Shown here: piece after piece, positions 44,988 to 53,638 of the stretch
How the letters are laid out: each line of letters opens with the position of its first letter
How positions within the stretch are numbered: the first letter of the stretch is position 1
Assembly: GCF_000684975.1 (NCBI RefSeq)
Contig: NZ_BAXZ01000012.1
Coordinates: 1-64,000 of the forward strand
Length of the DNA stretch: 64,000 bases
Source of the DNA: Paraburkholderia acidipaludis NBRC 101816
GTDB lineage: Bacteria > Pseudomonadota > Gammaproteobacteria > Burkholderiales > Burkholderiaceae
Reading direction: 5' to 3'
The notes under the pieces: generated by a model
The model's input: only the letters and a program-made list of their open reading frames with translations
Database searches by the model: none
What the model was told of the DNA's origin: nothing
Made by a program: the position numbers and the translations under genes

Positions 44988-45350
44988 ATGGAACACGACA
45001 CCAAACCCCTCTACTGGGTCGGCACCGCGCGCAAGGACTTGAAAGCGATGCCCGACACGATACAAGACACGTTCGGCTATGCATTGCATCTGGCCCAGAC
45101 GGGACGAAAGCACGAGCGGGCCAGGCCATTGAAGGGCTTTGGATCGGCGGGCGTGCTAGAAGTCGTCGAATCGGCGGAGAGCGGCACGTACCGCGCGGTC
45201 TACACGGTGAAGCTCGGCAATGCCGTGTACGTGCTGCACTGTTTCCAGAAAAAATCTCGCTATGGCATCGTGACACCCAAGCCCGACATGGACCTGGTTC
45301 GCGAGCGTATCAAGGCGGCCGAAGCGCATGCGAAAGGAGAAGTGAAATGA
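44988..45350 (+). CDS. higB: Type II toxin, RelE/HigB (Gp49-like) family
   Basis: The 120-residue toxin shows the Gp49/HigB-like layout: PLYWVGTARKDLKAMP at the start, a helix DTFGYALHLAQTG, the strand LKGFGSAGVLEVVE, the basic YRAVYTVKLGNAVYVLHCFQKKSRYG, and a C-terminal helix. Toxins of this family cleave mRNA on the ribosome. The ATG at 44988 is chosen over 44934 because the latter would place the promoter inside the gene. The antitoxin start overlaps its stop (ATGA), and the toxin-first order fits HigBA. Confidence 0.85.
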   Translation: MEHDTKPLYWVGTARKDLKAMPDTIQDTFGYALHLAQTGRKHERARPLKGFGSAGVLEVVESAESGTYRAVYTVKLGNAVYVLHCFQKKSRYGIVTPKPDMDLVRERIKAAEAHAKGEVK

Positions 45351-45670
45351 TCGAGATCGAACGCGGCAGCGACAATGTCTATGCCGACCTGGATATCCCC
45401 AATGCCGACGAAATGCTCGTCAAGGCGCAGCTCGCCACAAAAATTCGGGAGATCATCCAGGCACGGAAATGGACTCAGCAGCAGGCGGCCAAAGTGCTGG
45501 GCATGACGCAACCCAAACTTTCGAACATGCTGCGCGGGCAGTTTCGCGGCGTGAGCGAAACGAAGATGCTGGAATGTCTCGCGAAGCTCGGGCGCGACGT
45601 GCGCATCGTCGTTGGCCCGGACCGCCATTCGGAAGCCGAAGGGCATATCGAAGTCGTATTCGCCGCCTGA
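45347..45670 (+). CDS. higA: Antitoxin, XRE-type helix-turn-helix (HigA-like)
   Basis: The 107-residue protein has an Asp/Glu-rich head (VYADLDIPNADEML) and a central XRE helix-turn-helix at about residues 30-70 (IIQARKWTQQQAAKVLGMTQPKLSNMLRG). The tail GRDVRIVVGPD is typical of the HTH_37 antitoxin group. It should neutralise the toxin upstream and repress the shared promoter. AAGGAG lies eight bases before the ATG inside the toxin gene, and start and stop overlap by four bases. Confidence 0.87.
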   Translation: MIEIERGSDNVYADLDIPNADEMLVKAQLATKIREIIQARKWTQQQAAKVLGMTQPKLSNMLRGQFRGVSETKMLECLAKLGRDVRIVVGPDRHSEAEGHIEVVFAA

Positions 45671-45672
45671 TC

Positions 45673-45708
45673 GCGCAGTACCAAGCGCAGTACCAAGCGC
45701 AGTACCGA
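45673..45708. repeat. Three tandem 12-base repeats
   Basis: GCGCAGTACCAA is repeated at 45673, 45685 and, as GCGCAGTACCGA, at 45697. The array starts two bases after the antitoxin stop and ends before the convergent DNA glycosylase gene. Confidence 0.8.
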
Positions 45709-45728
45709 GAGCGGTCCGAAATGCAGAC

Positions 45729-46238
45729 CTAAGCGCGCTCCTGCAAGAGCCACTTGCGCAATCCTTCCCACGCGTGCAGCTTCTCGGCGTAAGGCACAGC
45801 CGCATAGGCAGGGCTGCTCGAAGGCAGCCTGACGAAATCGAGCGGCCTGCCGCTGTCCGCCAGCGCCAGCATGCCGAGCCTGGCCGCCGTGCCGCCGTTG
45901 AACGCTACCGCCGCGAGATTCGGCAGCAAGGTCACGAGCGCCGCCACATCGTTCGCGGCATGGTCGCGAATCCGGCTGTCGAGGCTGCCTTCGCGGCGCG
46001 CCTCTGCAATGACATCCCACAAGCCGATGCGATGCGCGAGCAGCGCCTCGAGCCGCTGAGGGTATTCCATCGCCCGCAGGTCCTCGCCGATCACGTCGCC
46101 GATCAAATGCCAGAAGCGGTTCTGCTTGTGCGCGTAATACTGCTGCTGCGCGAGCGACGCTTCGCCCGGCAGGCTACCGAGGATCAGCACGCGCGTCTCG
46201 TCATCGACGACGGGGGGGAAAGAGCGCTTGAACGTCAT
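45729..46238 (-). CDS. DNA-deoxyinosine (hypoxanthine) glycosylase, UDG family 6
   Basis: This 169-residue base-excision enzyme belongs to the uracil-DNA glycosylase superfamily. Motif 1 reads LILGSLPGEASL, the pocket is QNRFWHLIGDV, and motif 2 reads LPSSSPAYA, matching the hypoxanthine glycosylase (family 6) branch rather than Mug or Ung. It should remove deaminated adenine. The ATG at 46238 gives MTFKRSFPPVVDD; an upstream extension overlaps ubiC. It lies 22 bases downstream of ubiC and is probably co-transcribed with it. Confidence 0.82.
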   Translation of the reverse strand: MTFKRSFPPVVDDETRVLILGSLPGEASLAQQQYYAHKQNRFWHLIGDVIGEDLRAMEYPQRLEALLAHRIGLWDVIAEARREGSLDSRIRDHAANDVAALVTLLPNLAAVAFNGGTAARLGMLALADSGRPLDFVRLPSSSPAYAAVPYAEKLHAWEGLRKWLLQERA

Positions 46239-46260
46239 GGGCAAAAGGCCGCGCGCAAGC

Positions 46261-46926
46261 TCAGCGCGACATAGGATGCTCGCGTTGCGCGGCATGCGCA
46301 CGCGAAGCGGTATGGTCGAGCGGGCCGCGCTCGCGCCCCAGATGGACGGCACGCGTGCCGCCCGCAACTACGCCGCCAAGGTGCAGCCACAGCGCCGGCA
46401 GCATGCATTCCGTCACGAGCAAAGGCGCGCCATGCCGCTCGAACACTGAACGCCGGGCAAAGAATGCGTGCGGCGCATGCCCCGCTGTCTGCCGCGCCGC
46501 GAGCGCATGCAACGGATGCCGCGCATTGACGCGTCGGCTCACGAGCGCCGAGCGCGCCACGCCGCTATCGCTGTAAAGCAGTTCTGCGAGCGGCCGCGTG
46601 CGCAAGCTGCGCATGGCCTGCCAGACGCCGTGGCTCGCAGCCAGCGGCGTTGCGCTGTGCGCGGCCACGAACGGCACGCCGTCCACGACGAGCGCGATCT
46701 CGCGCACCCACGCCCGCTCGCGCGGCGCGAGCCCGAGCGCCGCGCGCTCGTCGGGCCAGGGCAGGTCAACGGCCTCGCGTGTCACTCGCACCTCCACCTG
46801 GCCCAATGTGCGCAGATGCGCGGTCAGCGAACCGCCGCGGGTAAGCCAGTCTTTCTGAGCGGGACTGAAGGCCGGCAAGGGCGCGACGCGCCAGCGCGCG
46901 TCGGCGGCATCGAATCGGATGGACAT
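46261..46926 (-). CDS. ubiC: Chorismate--pyruvate lyase (UbiC)
   Basis: UbiC converts chorismate to 4-hydroxybenzoate and pyruvate, the first step of ubiquinone synthesis. The 221-residue protein has LPWPDERAALGLAPRERAWVREI with the substrate Arg, the SGVARSALVSRRVNARHPL segment, and the catalytic Glu in PLLVTECMLPALW. The ATG at 46926 (MSIRFDAAD) is preferred; one at 46935 adds three residues. No ubiA is next to it in the window. Confidence 0.88.
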   Translation of the reverse strand: MSIRFDAADARWRVAPLPAFSPAQKDWLTRGGSLTAHLRTLGQVEVRVTREAVDLPWPDERAALGLAPRERAWVREIALVVDGVPFVAAHSATPLAASHGVWQAMRSLRTRPLAELLYSDSGVARSALVSRRVNARHPLHALAARQTAGHAPHAFFARRSVFERHGAPLLVTECMLPALWLHLGGVVAGGTRAVHLGRERGPLDHTASRAHAAQREHPMSR

Positions 46927-46973
46927 GGCGCGCATTATAGGCCCCGCCCCAGGCGCGGCGCCCGCACGCGCGC

Positions 46974-47014
46974 AAAAGAAAACCCCTCGGGGCAAACCAT
47001 GCCGCGAGGGGTTT
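46974..47014 (-). terminator. Terminator of htpG
   Basis: On the minus strand AAACCCCTCG (47014-47005) pairs with CGAGGGGTTT (46989-46980), followed by TTTTCTTTT (46982-46974). It lies 80 bases after the htpG stop and before ubiC. Confidence 0.8.
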
Positions 47015-47095
47015 CGAAGGAGGGCTTACGCCGGGCAGGCCGCCGGCCTGGCGGCGCGCCCATCAACGCCCCAACAACGCCCCGTCAACGCCCCA

Positions 47096-49003
47096 TCACC
47101 GTGCGAGCAGCAGCGCGTTCGTGCGCTTGACGAAGCTCGCCGGATCTTCCAGCGCACCGCCTTCGGCCAGCAGCGCCTGATCGAAGAGCAGATGGCACCA
47201 GTCGGCGAAGTCGGCGCGGTCTGCCGAAAGCGCCTTCACGAGCGGATGTTCCGGGTTCACTTCGAGAATCGGATGGAACTCGGGCGCATTCTGGCCCGCC
47301 GCCTTCAGCATGCGCTGCAGGTAGCCGCTCATCTCGCCTTCGTCGGCCACGAGGCACGAGGGCGAGTCGGTGAGGCGGAACGTGAGGCGCACGTCCTTCG
47401 CCTTGTCCTTGAGCGCTTCCTTCATCTTTTCGACGAGCGGCTTGAGTTCCTCGCCCACCTTCTCCTGCTGCTGCTTTTCCTCGTCGTTGAGCGCGCCCAG
47501 GTCGAGGTCGCCGCGCGCCACGCTCGCGAGCGGCTTGCCTTCGAACTCGGTGAGGAACGAGAGCGCCCATTCGTCCACGCGGTCGGTGAGGAGCAGCACT
47601 TCCACGCCCTTCTTGCGGAACACTTCGAGGTGCGGACTGTTCTTCGCCGCTTGCCACGTATCCGCCGTGACGTAGTAGATCTTCGTCTGCTCGGGCTTCA
47701 TGCGCGCAACGTAATCGGCCAGCGAGACGTTCTGCTCGGCCGTGTCGTTGTGCGTGGAGGCGAAACGCGCGAGCTTCGCCACGCGTTCCCGATTGGCATG
47801 ATCCTCGCCGATGCCTTCCTTGAGCACCTGGCCGAACTCGGTCCAGAACGTCTTGTACTTCGCCTTGTCCTCTTCCTTCGCTTCGGCGTCGGTTTGTGCA
47901 GAAGCCAGCTCCTCGAGCATCGACAGCACGCGCTTGGTCACACCGTCGCGAATCGCCTTGACGTCGCGGCTTTCCTGCAGGATTTCACGCGAGACGTTGA
48001 GCGGCAAATCGCTCGAATCGACCACCCCCTTCACGAAGCGCAGGTAGTTCGGCAGCAACTGCTCGGCGTCGTCCATGATGAAAACGCGCTTCACATAGAG
48101 CTTCAGGCCGCTCTTGTGGTCGCGGTTCCACATGTCGAACGGCGCGTGCGCGGGCACGTAGAGCAGCTGCGTGTACTCGCTGCGGCCTTCCACGCGGTTA
48201 TGCGTCCACGCGAGCGGGTTCTCGTGATCGTGCGCGAGATGCTGATAGAACTGCTGATACTGCTCGTCGCCGATGTCGCTCTTCGCGCGCGTCCACAGCG
48301 CGCTCGCCTGGTTGATGGTCTCGTACTCGTCCTTCGTGACCATCTCGCTCTTTTCGGCGTCCCATTCTTCCTTCTTCATCTCGATGGGCAGGCCGACGTG
48401 ATCCGAATACTTCTGGATGATCGACTTGAGCTTCCACGCGGAGAGCAATTCGTCCTCGCCCTCGCGCAGATGCAGCGTGATCGTCGTGCCGCGCTGGGCG
48501 CGCTCGATCGTCTCGACCGAGAAGTCGCCCTCGCCCGCGCTTTCCCAGCGCACGCCTTCGCTCGCGGGCAGACCGGCGCGGCGGGTTTCCACGGTGATCT
48601 TGTCCGCGACGATGAAGCCCGAATAAAAGCCCACGCCGAACTGGCCGATCAGCGCCGCGTCCTTCTGCTGGTCGCCCGAGAGCTTGCCGAAGAACTCTTT
48701 CGTGCCCGAACGCGCGATCGTGCCGAGGTTCGACACGGCTTCGTCGTGGCTCATGCCGATGCCGTTGTCGTCGATCGTGATCGTGCGCGCGGCCTTGTCA
48801 AACCCCACGCGTATGCGCAGGTTCGGATCGTTTTCGTAGAGCGCGCTGTTTTCGATCGCCTCGAAACGCAGCTTGTCCGCTGCATCCGACGCGTTGGAGA
48901 TCAGTTCGCGCAGGAAGATTTCCTTGTTGCTGTACAGCGAATGGATCATCAGATGCAGAAGCTGCTTCACTTCCGCCTGGAAGCTCATCGTTTCCTGGGC
49001 CAT
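47096..49003 (-). CDS. htpG: Hsp90-family molecular chaperone HtpG
   Basis: HtpG is the bacterial Hsp90, a dimeric ATP-driven chaperone of the cytoplasm. The 635-residue protein has the GHKL ATPase domain with IFLRELISNASDAADKLRF, the DNGIGM loop and QFGVGFYSGF lid segment. The middle domain contains LPLNVSREILQ, and the C-terminal dimerisation domain ends NALLLAR. GAGGACTT precedes the ATG at 49003. It is a single-gene unit with its own terminator. The assignment is secure. Confidence 0.96.
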   Translation of the reverse strand: MAQETMSFQAEVKQLLHLMIHSLYSNKEIFLRELISNASDAADKLRFEAIENSALYENDPNLRIRVGFDKAARTITIDDNGIGMSHDEAVSNLGTIARSGTKEFFGKLSGDQQKDAALIGQFGVGFYSGFIVADKITVETRRAGLPASEGVRWESAGEGDFSVETIERAQRGTTITLHLREGEDELLSAWKLKSIIQKYSDHVGLPIEMKKEEWDAEKSEMVTKDEYETINQASALWTRAKSDIGDEQYQQFYQHLAHDHENPLAWTHNRVEGRSEYTQLLYVPAHAPFDMWNRDHKSGLKLYVKRVFIMDDAEQLLPNYLRFVKGVVDSSDLPLNVSREILQESRDVKAIRDGVTKRVLSMLEELASAQTDAEAKEEDKAKYKTFWTEFGQVLKEGIGEDHANRERVAKLARFASTHNDTAEQNVSLADYVARMKPEQTKIYYVTADTWQAAKNSPHLEVFRKKGVEVLLLTDRVDEWALSFLTEFEGKPLASVARGDLDLGALNDEEKQQQEKVGEELKPLVEKMKEALKDKAKDVRLTFRLTDSPSCLVADEGEMSGYLQRMLKAAGQNAPEFHPILEVNPEHPLVKALSADRADFADWCHLLFDQALLAEGGALEDPASFVKRTNALLLAR

Positions 49004-49100
49004 AAGTCCTCGTTCGTTGTTTCGTTGCAGTGCAGATTAGATGGCTTTCGCGCCGCCTGCGACGCGCCGACCGCCCAGATGGGGACGGTCCGGCCGGTTT

Positions 49101-50603
49101 TCAAGGGCCGGTGCCTGTACTGGTGCCTGCGCCGCGGCGCGCCACGCCGTCCAGATAGCTCGCGAGAAACGCGGACAGCGCCGGGTCTCCGCAGTTCGCC
49201 ACGTTAAAGCGCATCCATGTGGTGGGCGACTGGTGCGGCGAGAAGAGGCTCCCCGGCGCGAGCAAAAAGCCCGCCTCGTGGCCGGCGGCGGAAAGCGCGT
49301 CGGCGTCGACGCCGGTATCGGCCCAGAGAAACATGCCGGCTCCCGGCGCCACGAAGAGGCGCATGCCTGCGCGCTCCAGCATCCGCGCGGCCTTGTCGCG
49401 CACGCCGTCGAGGCGCGCGCGCAAGCGCTCCACATGGCGCCGGTAATGGCCTTCGGTCAGCACCCGGTAGACCACGCGCTCGTTCAGTTCCGGGCTCGTC
49501 ATGCCGACGAGCATCTTCTGGTCGGTCACCGCCTGGGTGACGTCGAGCCGCGACGCGATGAAGCCCACCCGCAGATTGGGCGCGAGCGTCTTCGAAAAGC
49601 TGCCGAGGTAGATCACGCGGCGCAGCTGGTCGAGGCTCGCGAGACGCGTGGCGGGATAGCCCGGCGGACAAAGATCGCCGTAAATATCATCTTCGACAAC
49701 AATGAAGTCGTACTGCTCGGCCAGGCGCAGGATGCGAAACGCCTGCGCGGCCGTGAGCGACGTGCCGGTGGGGTTCTGCAGCACGGAGTTGATGACGAGC
49801 ATCTTCGGCCGCCACGTCTCGACCAGCGCCTCCAGCGCGTCCAGGTCCGGCCCTTCGGGGGTGTACGGCATGCCCACGAGCCGCGCGCCCTGCGAGGCGA
49901 AGCGCCCGAACATCTGGAACCAGGCCGGATCGCCCACCACCACGGTGTCGCCGGCCTCCACGTAGAGGCGCGCGAGCAGGTCGATGGCCTGGGTGACGCC
50001 GGAAACCAGCACGATCTGGTCGGGCGAGGCGCCGATCTCGAGTTCGGCCAAGCGCGTCTGCAACTGCTGGCGCAGCGGCAGGAAACCCTGCGGCGAGCCG
50101 AAGCCGAGCATCTGCGTGCCGCTCTGGCGCCCGAGCGAGCGCAGCGCCCCCGTAATCAGGTCGCCTTCCAGCCAGCGCGCGGGCAGATAGCCGAGTCCGG
50201 GCTTTTTCTCGGGATTCGTCGAGGAGTGCAGCATGTTGCGCAGCAGCCAGACCACGTCGAGCGTGGGCGGAGGCGGCGGCGCTACCGGTTCGGCCGCGCC
50301 GGTGCCGGCGCCGCCGCGCCGCTCGACCGAGGCGACCGTGGCGAGCCGCTCGCGCACGTAGAAGCCCGAGCCGCGCCGCGAATCGAGGTAGCCCTGCGCG
50401 ACGAGGCGCTCGTAGGCCTCGACGACCGTGAAGCGCGACACGCCCTTGTCGAGCGCGAGCTTGCGGATCGACGGCATGCGCATACCGGGACGGAACACGC
50501 GCTCCTCGATGCGGCGGCGGCCCCACTGCACGAGCTGGTCAACGAGGGTGAGCGTGGCCGCGTCGTGCGGCGCCGGAATCTGGTCGAGCGGAACGGAGGA
50601 CAT
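49101..50603 (-). CDS. MocR-type regulator (GntR helix-turn-helix plus aminotransferase domain)
   Basis: The 500-residue regulator fuses an N-terminal GntR winged helix (MPSIRKLALDKGVSRFTVVEAYERLVAQGYLDSRRGSGFYV) to a fold-type I aminotransferase domain that binds PLP. The Schiff-base lysine is K338 in YLGSFSKTLAP, and the cofactor segment VVEDDIYGD is intact. MocR proteins sense an amine or amino acid through PLP and bind direct repeats. It is divergent from the EamA/aminotransferase/Rid/PhzF cluster, with four direct repeats between, so it most likely controls that cluster. Confidence 0.9.
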   Translation of the reverse strand: MSSVPLDQIPAPHDAATLTLVDQLVQWGRRRIEERVFRPGMRMPSIRKLALDKGVSRFTVVEAYERLVAQGYLDSRRGSGFYVRERLATVASVERRGGAGTGAAEPVAPPPPPTLDVVWLLRNMLHSSTNPEKKPGLGYLPARWLEGDLITGALRSLGRQSGTQMLGFGSPQGFLPLRQQLQTRLAELEIGASPDQIVLVSGVTQAIDLLARLYVEAGDTVVVGDPAWFQMFGRFASQGARLVGMPYTPEGPDLDALEALVETWRPKMLVINSVLQNPTGTSLTAAQAFRILRLAEQYDFIVVEDDIYGDLCPPGYPATRLASLDQLRRVIYLGSFSKTLAPNLRVGFIASRLDVTQAVTDQKMLVGMTSPELNERVVYRVLTEGHYRRHVERLRARLDGVRDKAARMLERAGMRLFVAPGAGMFLWADTGVDADALSAAGHEAGFLLAPGSLFSPHQSPTTWMRFNVANCGDPALSAFLASYLDGVARRGAGTSTGTGP

Positions 50604-50616
50604 GGCGGCTCCAAAC

Positions 50617-50696
50617 TGTACCGAACACTATCGGATCGATTGTACCGTTACTGTCAGCGTCCATACCGGTACATTTATCGACGTGCGTACCGGTAA
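50617..50696. repeat. Four spaced TACCG direct repeats between mocR and the exporter
   Basis: TACCG begins at 50619, 50643, 50664 and 50688, each within a longer motif (TGTACCGAAC, TGTACCGTTAC, ATACCGGTAC, CGTACCGGTA). The steps are 24, 21 and 24 bases, about two helical turns, so all lie on a similar face of the DNA. This is the expected operator for the MocR protein. Confidence 0.6.
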
Positions 50697-50771
50697 GGAT
50701 CCGGTCGAAACCCCGTCGGGCCGCCAGCCTGTGGCCTGCGCCCGCCCGGCGGCCCTGCATACCGAACACCC

Positions 50772-51683
50772 ATGATGAAAGCACGCGAAACCCAGGGCAT
50801 GCTGCTCGGCCTCGTCGGCGTCGTGATCTTCAGCCTCACGCTGCCGATGACGCGCATCGTCGTCCTCGAATTCCACCCGCTGCTCAACGGCCTCGGCCGC
50901 GCGCTGGCCGCCTCGATACCGGCCGCCGCCCTGCTTGCCTGGCGCCGCGAACAGCGGCCCACCTGGCCGCAGGTGAAGAGCCTCGCCGTGGTCTCGCTCG
51001 GCGTGATCGTGGCCTACCCCGTGTTCTCCGCGTGGGCCATGAAGAGCGTGCCGGCCTCGCACGGCGCGATCGTCAACGGCCTGCAGCCGCTCGCCGTCGC
51101 CATTTATGCGGCCTGGCTCTCGCACGAGCGGCCCTCGAAGGCGTTCTGGGCCAGCGCGCTCGCCGGCAGCGCACTCGTCATCGCGTTCGCGCTGCAGGCG
51201 GGCGGCGGCTCGCTCCATGCCGGCGACGCGTGGATGCTCGTCGCGGTCGGCATCGGCGCGCTCGGCTATGCCGAAGGCGCGCGCCTCGCGCGGCAGCTCG
51301 GCGGCTGGCAGGTGATCTGCTGGGCGCTCGTGCTCTCGGCGCCGTTTCTCGCGCTGCCGGTCGGCTGGCTCGCGTGGGAGCACCATCTCGCGCACCCCGG
51401 CCCCGTCGCGCTCAAGACCTGGCTCGCGTTCGGCTATGTCACGCTGTTCTCGCAGTTCATCGGCTTCTTCGCCTGGTACGCGGGCCTCGCCATGGGCGGC
51501 ACCGCGCGCGTGGGCCAGGTGCAGCTGCTGCAGATCTTCTTCACGATGGCGTTCTCGGCGCTGCTGTTCGGCGAACACGTTGCGGCGTCCGCGTGGTTCT
51601 ACGCGGCGGCCGTGATCCTCACCGTGATGCTCGGCCGCCGCGCCTCGATCCAGACCGCGCCGCAGCCGGCACGGGCCGTGTAA
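50772..51683 (+). CDS. EamA/DMT-family transporter
   Basis: This 303-residue protein has ten hydrophobic segments arranged as two EamA repeats: GMLLGLVGVVIFSLTLPMTRIVV... opens the first and WMLVAVGIGALGYAEGARLARQLG the second. It ends with QLLQIFFTMAFSALLFGEHV, the usual last part of DMT exporters. It is predicted to export an amino acid or related metabolite. It begins right after the operator array at the ATG in position 50772 and precedes an aminotransferase. The substrate is inferred from the neighbourhood only. Confidence 0.85.
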   Translation: MMKARETQGMLLGLVGVVIFSLTLPMTRIVVLEFHPLLNGLGRALAASIPAAALLAWRREQRPTWPQVKSLAVVSLGVIVAYPVFSAWAMKSVPASHGAIVNGLQPLAVAIYAAWLSHERPSKAFWASALAGSALVIAFALQAGGGSLHAGDAWMLVAVGIGALGYAEGARLARQLGGWQVICWALVLSAPFLALPVGWLAWEHHLAHPGPVALKTWLAFGYVTLFSQFIGFFAWYAGLAMGGTARVGQVQLLQIFFTMAFSALLFGEHVAASAWFYAAAVILTVMLGRRASIQTAPQPARAV

Positions 51684-51793
51684 CGGCCGTCTTGCGAGAC
51701 GCGTCGCGTCATAATCGAAAACCTTCCGGCGGCGCGGTGTGGCGCCGCGCCCAACCTGGCGTTTCATCCGTTCACCTGAAAAAAGGAGACTTC

Positions 51794-52993
51794 ATGGACC
51801 ACAGCGAACTTCAACCGGCCCGCGCCTGGCAACTGTCCGAGCGCGCCATCAAGCTGACCAGCTCGGCCATTCGCGAAATCCTGAAGGTCACCGAACGCCC
51901 CGAGGTCATCTCCTTCGCGGGCGGCCTGCCCTCGCCGGCCACCTTCCCCGCCGAGGCCATGCGCGCCGCGTCCGACCGCATCCTGCGCGACAACCCGGCC
52001 GGCGCGCTCCAGTACAGCGCGACCGAGGGCTACCTGCCGCTGCGCGAATGGGTGGCCGAGCGCCATTCGGCAGGCGGCGCGAAGATCCGTCCTTCGCAGG
52101 TGCTCATCACCACGGGCTCGCAGCAGGCGCTGGACCTGCTCGGCAAGGTGCTCGTCTCGCCGGGCAGCCCGGTGCTGGTCGAAACGCCCACCTACCTCGG
52201 CGCGCTGCAGTCCTTCTCGCTTTACGAGCCGCGCTACGTGCAGGTGCCCACCGACGACCTCGGTCTCGTGCCCGAAGCGCTCACGCCCGCACTGACGGCC
52301 GGCGCTCGCCTGCTCTACGCGATCCCCAGCTTCCAGAACCCGACCGGCCGCCGCCTGCCGCTCGCGCGCCGCGAGGCGCTCGCCGCGTATGCGCAGCGCG
52401 CACCGTTCCCGGTTGTCGAAGACGATCCCTACGGCGCGCTCGACTACGCGGGCGAGCCGCTGCCGACGCTGCTCTCGATGGCCCCCGAGCACATCGTGTA
52501 TCTGGGCTCGTTCTCGAAGGTGCTCGCGCCGGGCCTGCGCGTGGGCTACGTCATCGCGCCCGAAGCGCTGCACTTCAAGCTGGTGCAGGCCAAGCAGGCA
52601 AGCGACCTGCACACGCCGAGCTTCACGCAGCGCATCGTCCACGAGGTCGTGAAAGACGGCTTTCTCGACACGCACGTGCCGACCATCCGCACGCTCTATC
52701 GCAGCCAGTGCGAGGCGATGCTCGCGGCGCTGACGCGCTACATGCCCGAGGGCGTGAGCTGGAACCGCCCCGAGGGCGGCATGTTCATCTGGGTCAACCT
52801 GCCCGCGCACATCGACAGCATGAAGCTGCTCGAAGACGCGATCGCGCAGAACGTGGCCTTCGTGCCCGGCGCGCCGTTCTTTGCAAGCGAAGCGCGGCAC
52901 ACTATGCTGCGTCTGTCGTTCGTCACCGTGCCGCCCGCGAAGATCGACGAAGGCGTCGCGAAACTCGGCGCGCTGATTCGCGCGCGCGGCTGA
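51794..52993 (+). CDS. PLP-dependent aminotransferase, class I/II (LysN/2-aminoadipate type)
   Basis: The 399-residue enzyme is a fold-type I aminotransferase resembling 2-aminoadipate/aromatic aminotransferases: VISFAGGLPSPATFP, LQYSATEGYLPLREW, the PLP-contacting VVEDDPYGALDY and the lysine K242 in LGSFSKVLAPGLRVGY. It should transfer an amino group from a broad set of amino acids. AAAGGAG lies seven bases before the ATG at 51794. It is followed by the Rid and PhzF genes. The similarity to the MocR effector domain suggests both may bind the same substrate. Confidence 0.88.
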   Translation: MDHSELQPARAWQLSERAIKLTSSAIREILKVTERPEVISFAGGLPSPATFPAEAMRAASDRILRDNPAGALQYSATEGYLPLREWVAERHSAGGAKIRPSQVLITTGSQQALDLLGKVLVSPGSPVLVETPTYLGALQSFSLYEPRYVQVPTDDLGLVPEALTPALTAGARLLYAIPSFQNPTGRRLPLARREALAAYAQRAPFPVVEDDPYGALDYAGEPLPTLLSMAPEHIVYLGSFSKVLAPGLRVGYVIAPEALHFKLVQAKQASDLHTPSFTQRIVHEVVKDGFLDTHVPTIRTLYRSQCEAMLAALTRYMPEGVSWNRPEGGMFIWVNLPAHIDSMKLLEDAIAQNVAFVPGAPFFASEARHTMLRLSFVTVPPAKIDEGVAKLGALIRARG

Positions 52994-53047
52994 CGGCGAG
53001 GCACATCCGATTTCCGTTGTTTTTCTCTCCCACGAGGACTCCTGATC

Positions 53048-53512
53048 ATGGCTGACATCAACATTTACGACCGTCTCGAACAGCTAGGCATCGAACTGCC
53101 GCAGGCAGGCGCGCCCGCCGCCGCTTACGTGATGAGCGCGCAAAGCGGCAACACCGTGTACCTGTCCGGCCACATCGCCAAAAAGGACGGCAAGGTATGG
53201 GCCGGCAAGCTCGGCGACACGCTCGGCACCGAGGAAGGCAAGGCCGCCGCGCGCGCCATCGCCATCGACCTGCTGGCCACGCTGCACACCCACACGGGCG
53301 ACCTCAACAAGGTCAAGCGCATCGTCAAGCTGATGAGCCTCGTGAACTCGACGCTCACCTTCACCGAGCAGCACATCGTCACGAACGGCGCCTCGGAACT
53401 GATCGCCGACGTCTTCGGCGAGAAGGGCAAGCACGCTCGTTCGGCATTTGGCGTGGCGCAGATCCCGCTCGGCGCTTGCGTCGAAATCGAGCTGATCGCC
53501 GAAGTCGAATAA
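53048..53512 (+). CDS. Rid (YjgF/UK114) family protein lacking the RidA arginine
   Basis: RidA enzymes hydrolyse reactive enamines and imines made by PLP enzymes. This 154-residue protein is slightly longer than RidA and has VYLSGHIAKKDGK, VKRIVKLMSLVNSTLTFTEQHIVTNGASELIADVFGE and a C-terminal PLGACVEIELIAEVE strand. Where RidA has its essential arginine (VARLP), this one reads VAQIP with Q138, so classical deaminase activity is not expected. It belongs to a separate Rid subfamily without known activity. The context beside an aminotransferase still suggests handling of an amino-acid intermediate. Confidence 0.85.
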   Translation: MADINIYDRLEQLGIELPQAGAPAAAYVMSAQSGNTVYLSGHIAKKDGKVWAGKLGDTLGTEEGKAAARAIAIDLLATLHTHTGDLNKVKRIVKLMSLVNSTLTFTEQHIVTNGASELIADVFGEKGKHARSAFGVAQIPLGACVEIELIAEVE

Positions 53513-53574
53513 GCACGCGGCCGCTTCAGCCGCTTCGGCCGCCCGCGGCGGCATGCCGCCGGCAACCCGCCCCA

Positions 53575-53610
53575 ACGCGCAGGCCGCCTTGCCCGAGGCG
53601 GCCTGCGCGT
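53575..53610 (+). terminator. Strong hairpin after the Rid gene
   Basis: A 14-bp perfect stem (ACGCGCAGGCCGCC and its complement) with an 8-base loop is followed by a pyrimidine-rich stretch. It stands between the Rid and phzF genes, so phzF may be read separately or by read-through. Confidence 0.65.
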
Positions 53611-53638
53611 GCTTCCCCTTCCACCGAGACTCCCCGCC

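Noticed and set aside
45673..45708. A CRISPR-like array.
   Set aside because: The repeats are only 12 bases long with no spacers between them and no cas genes nearby.
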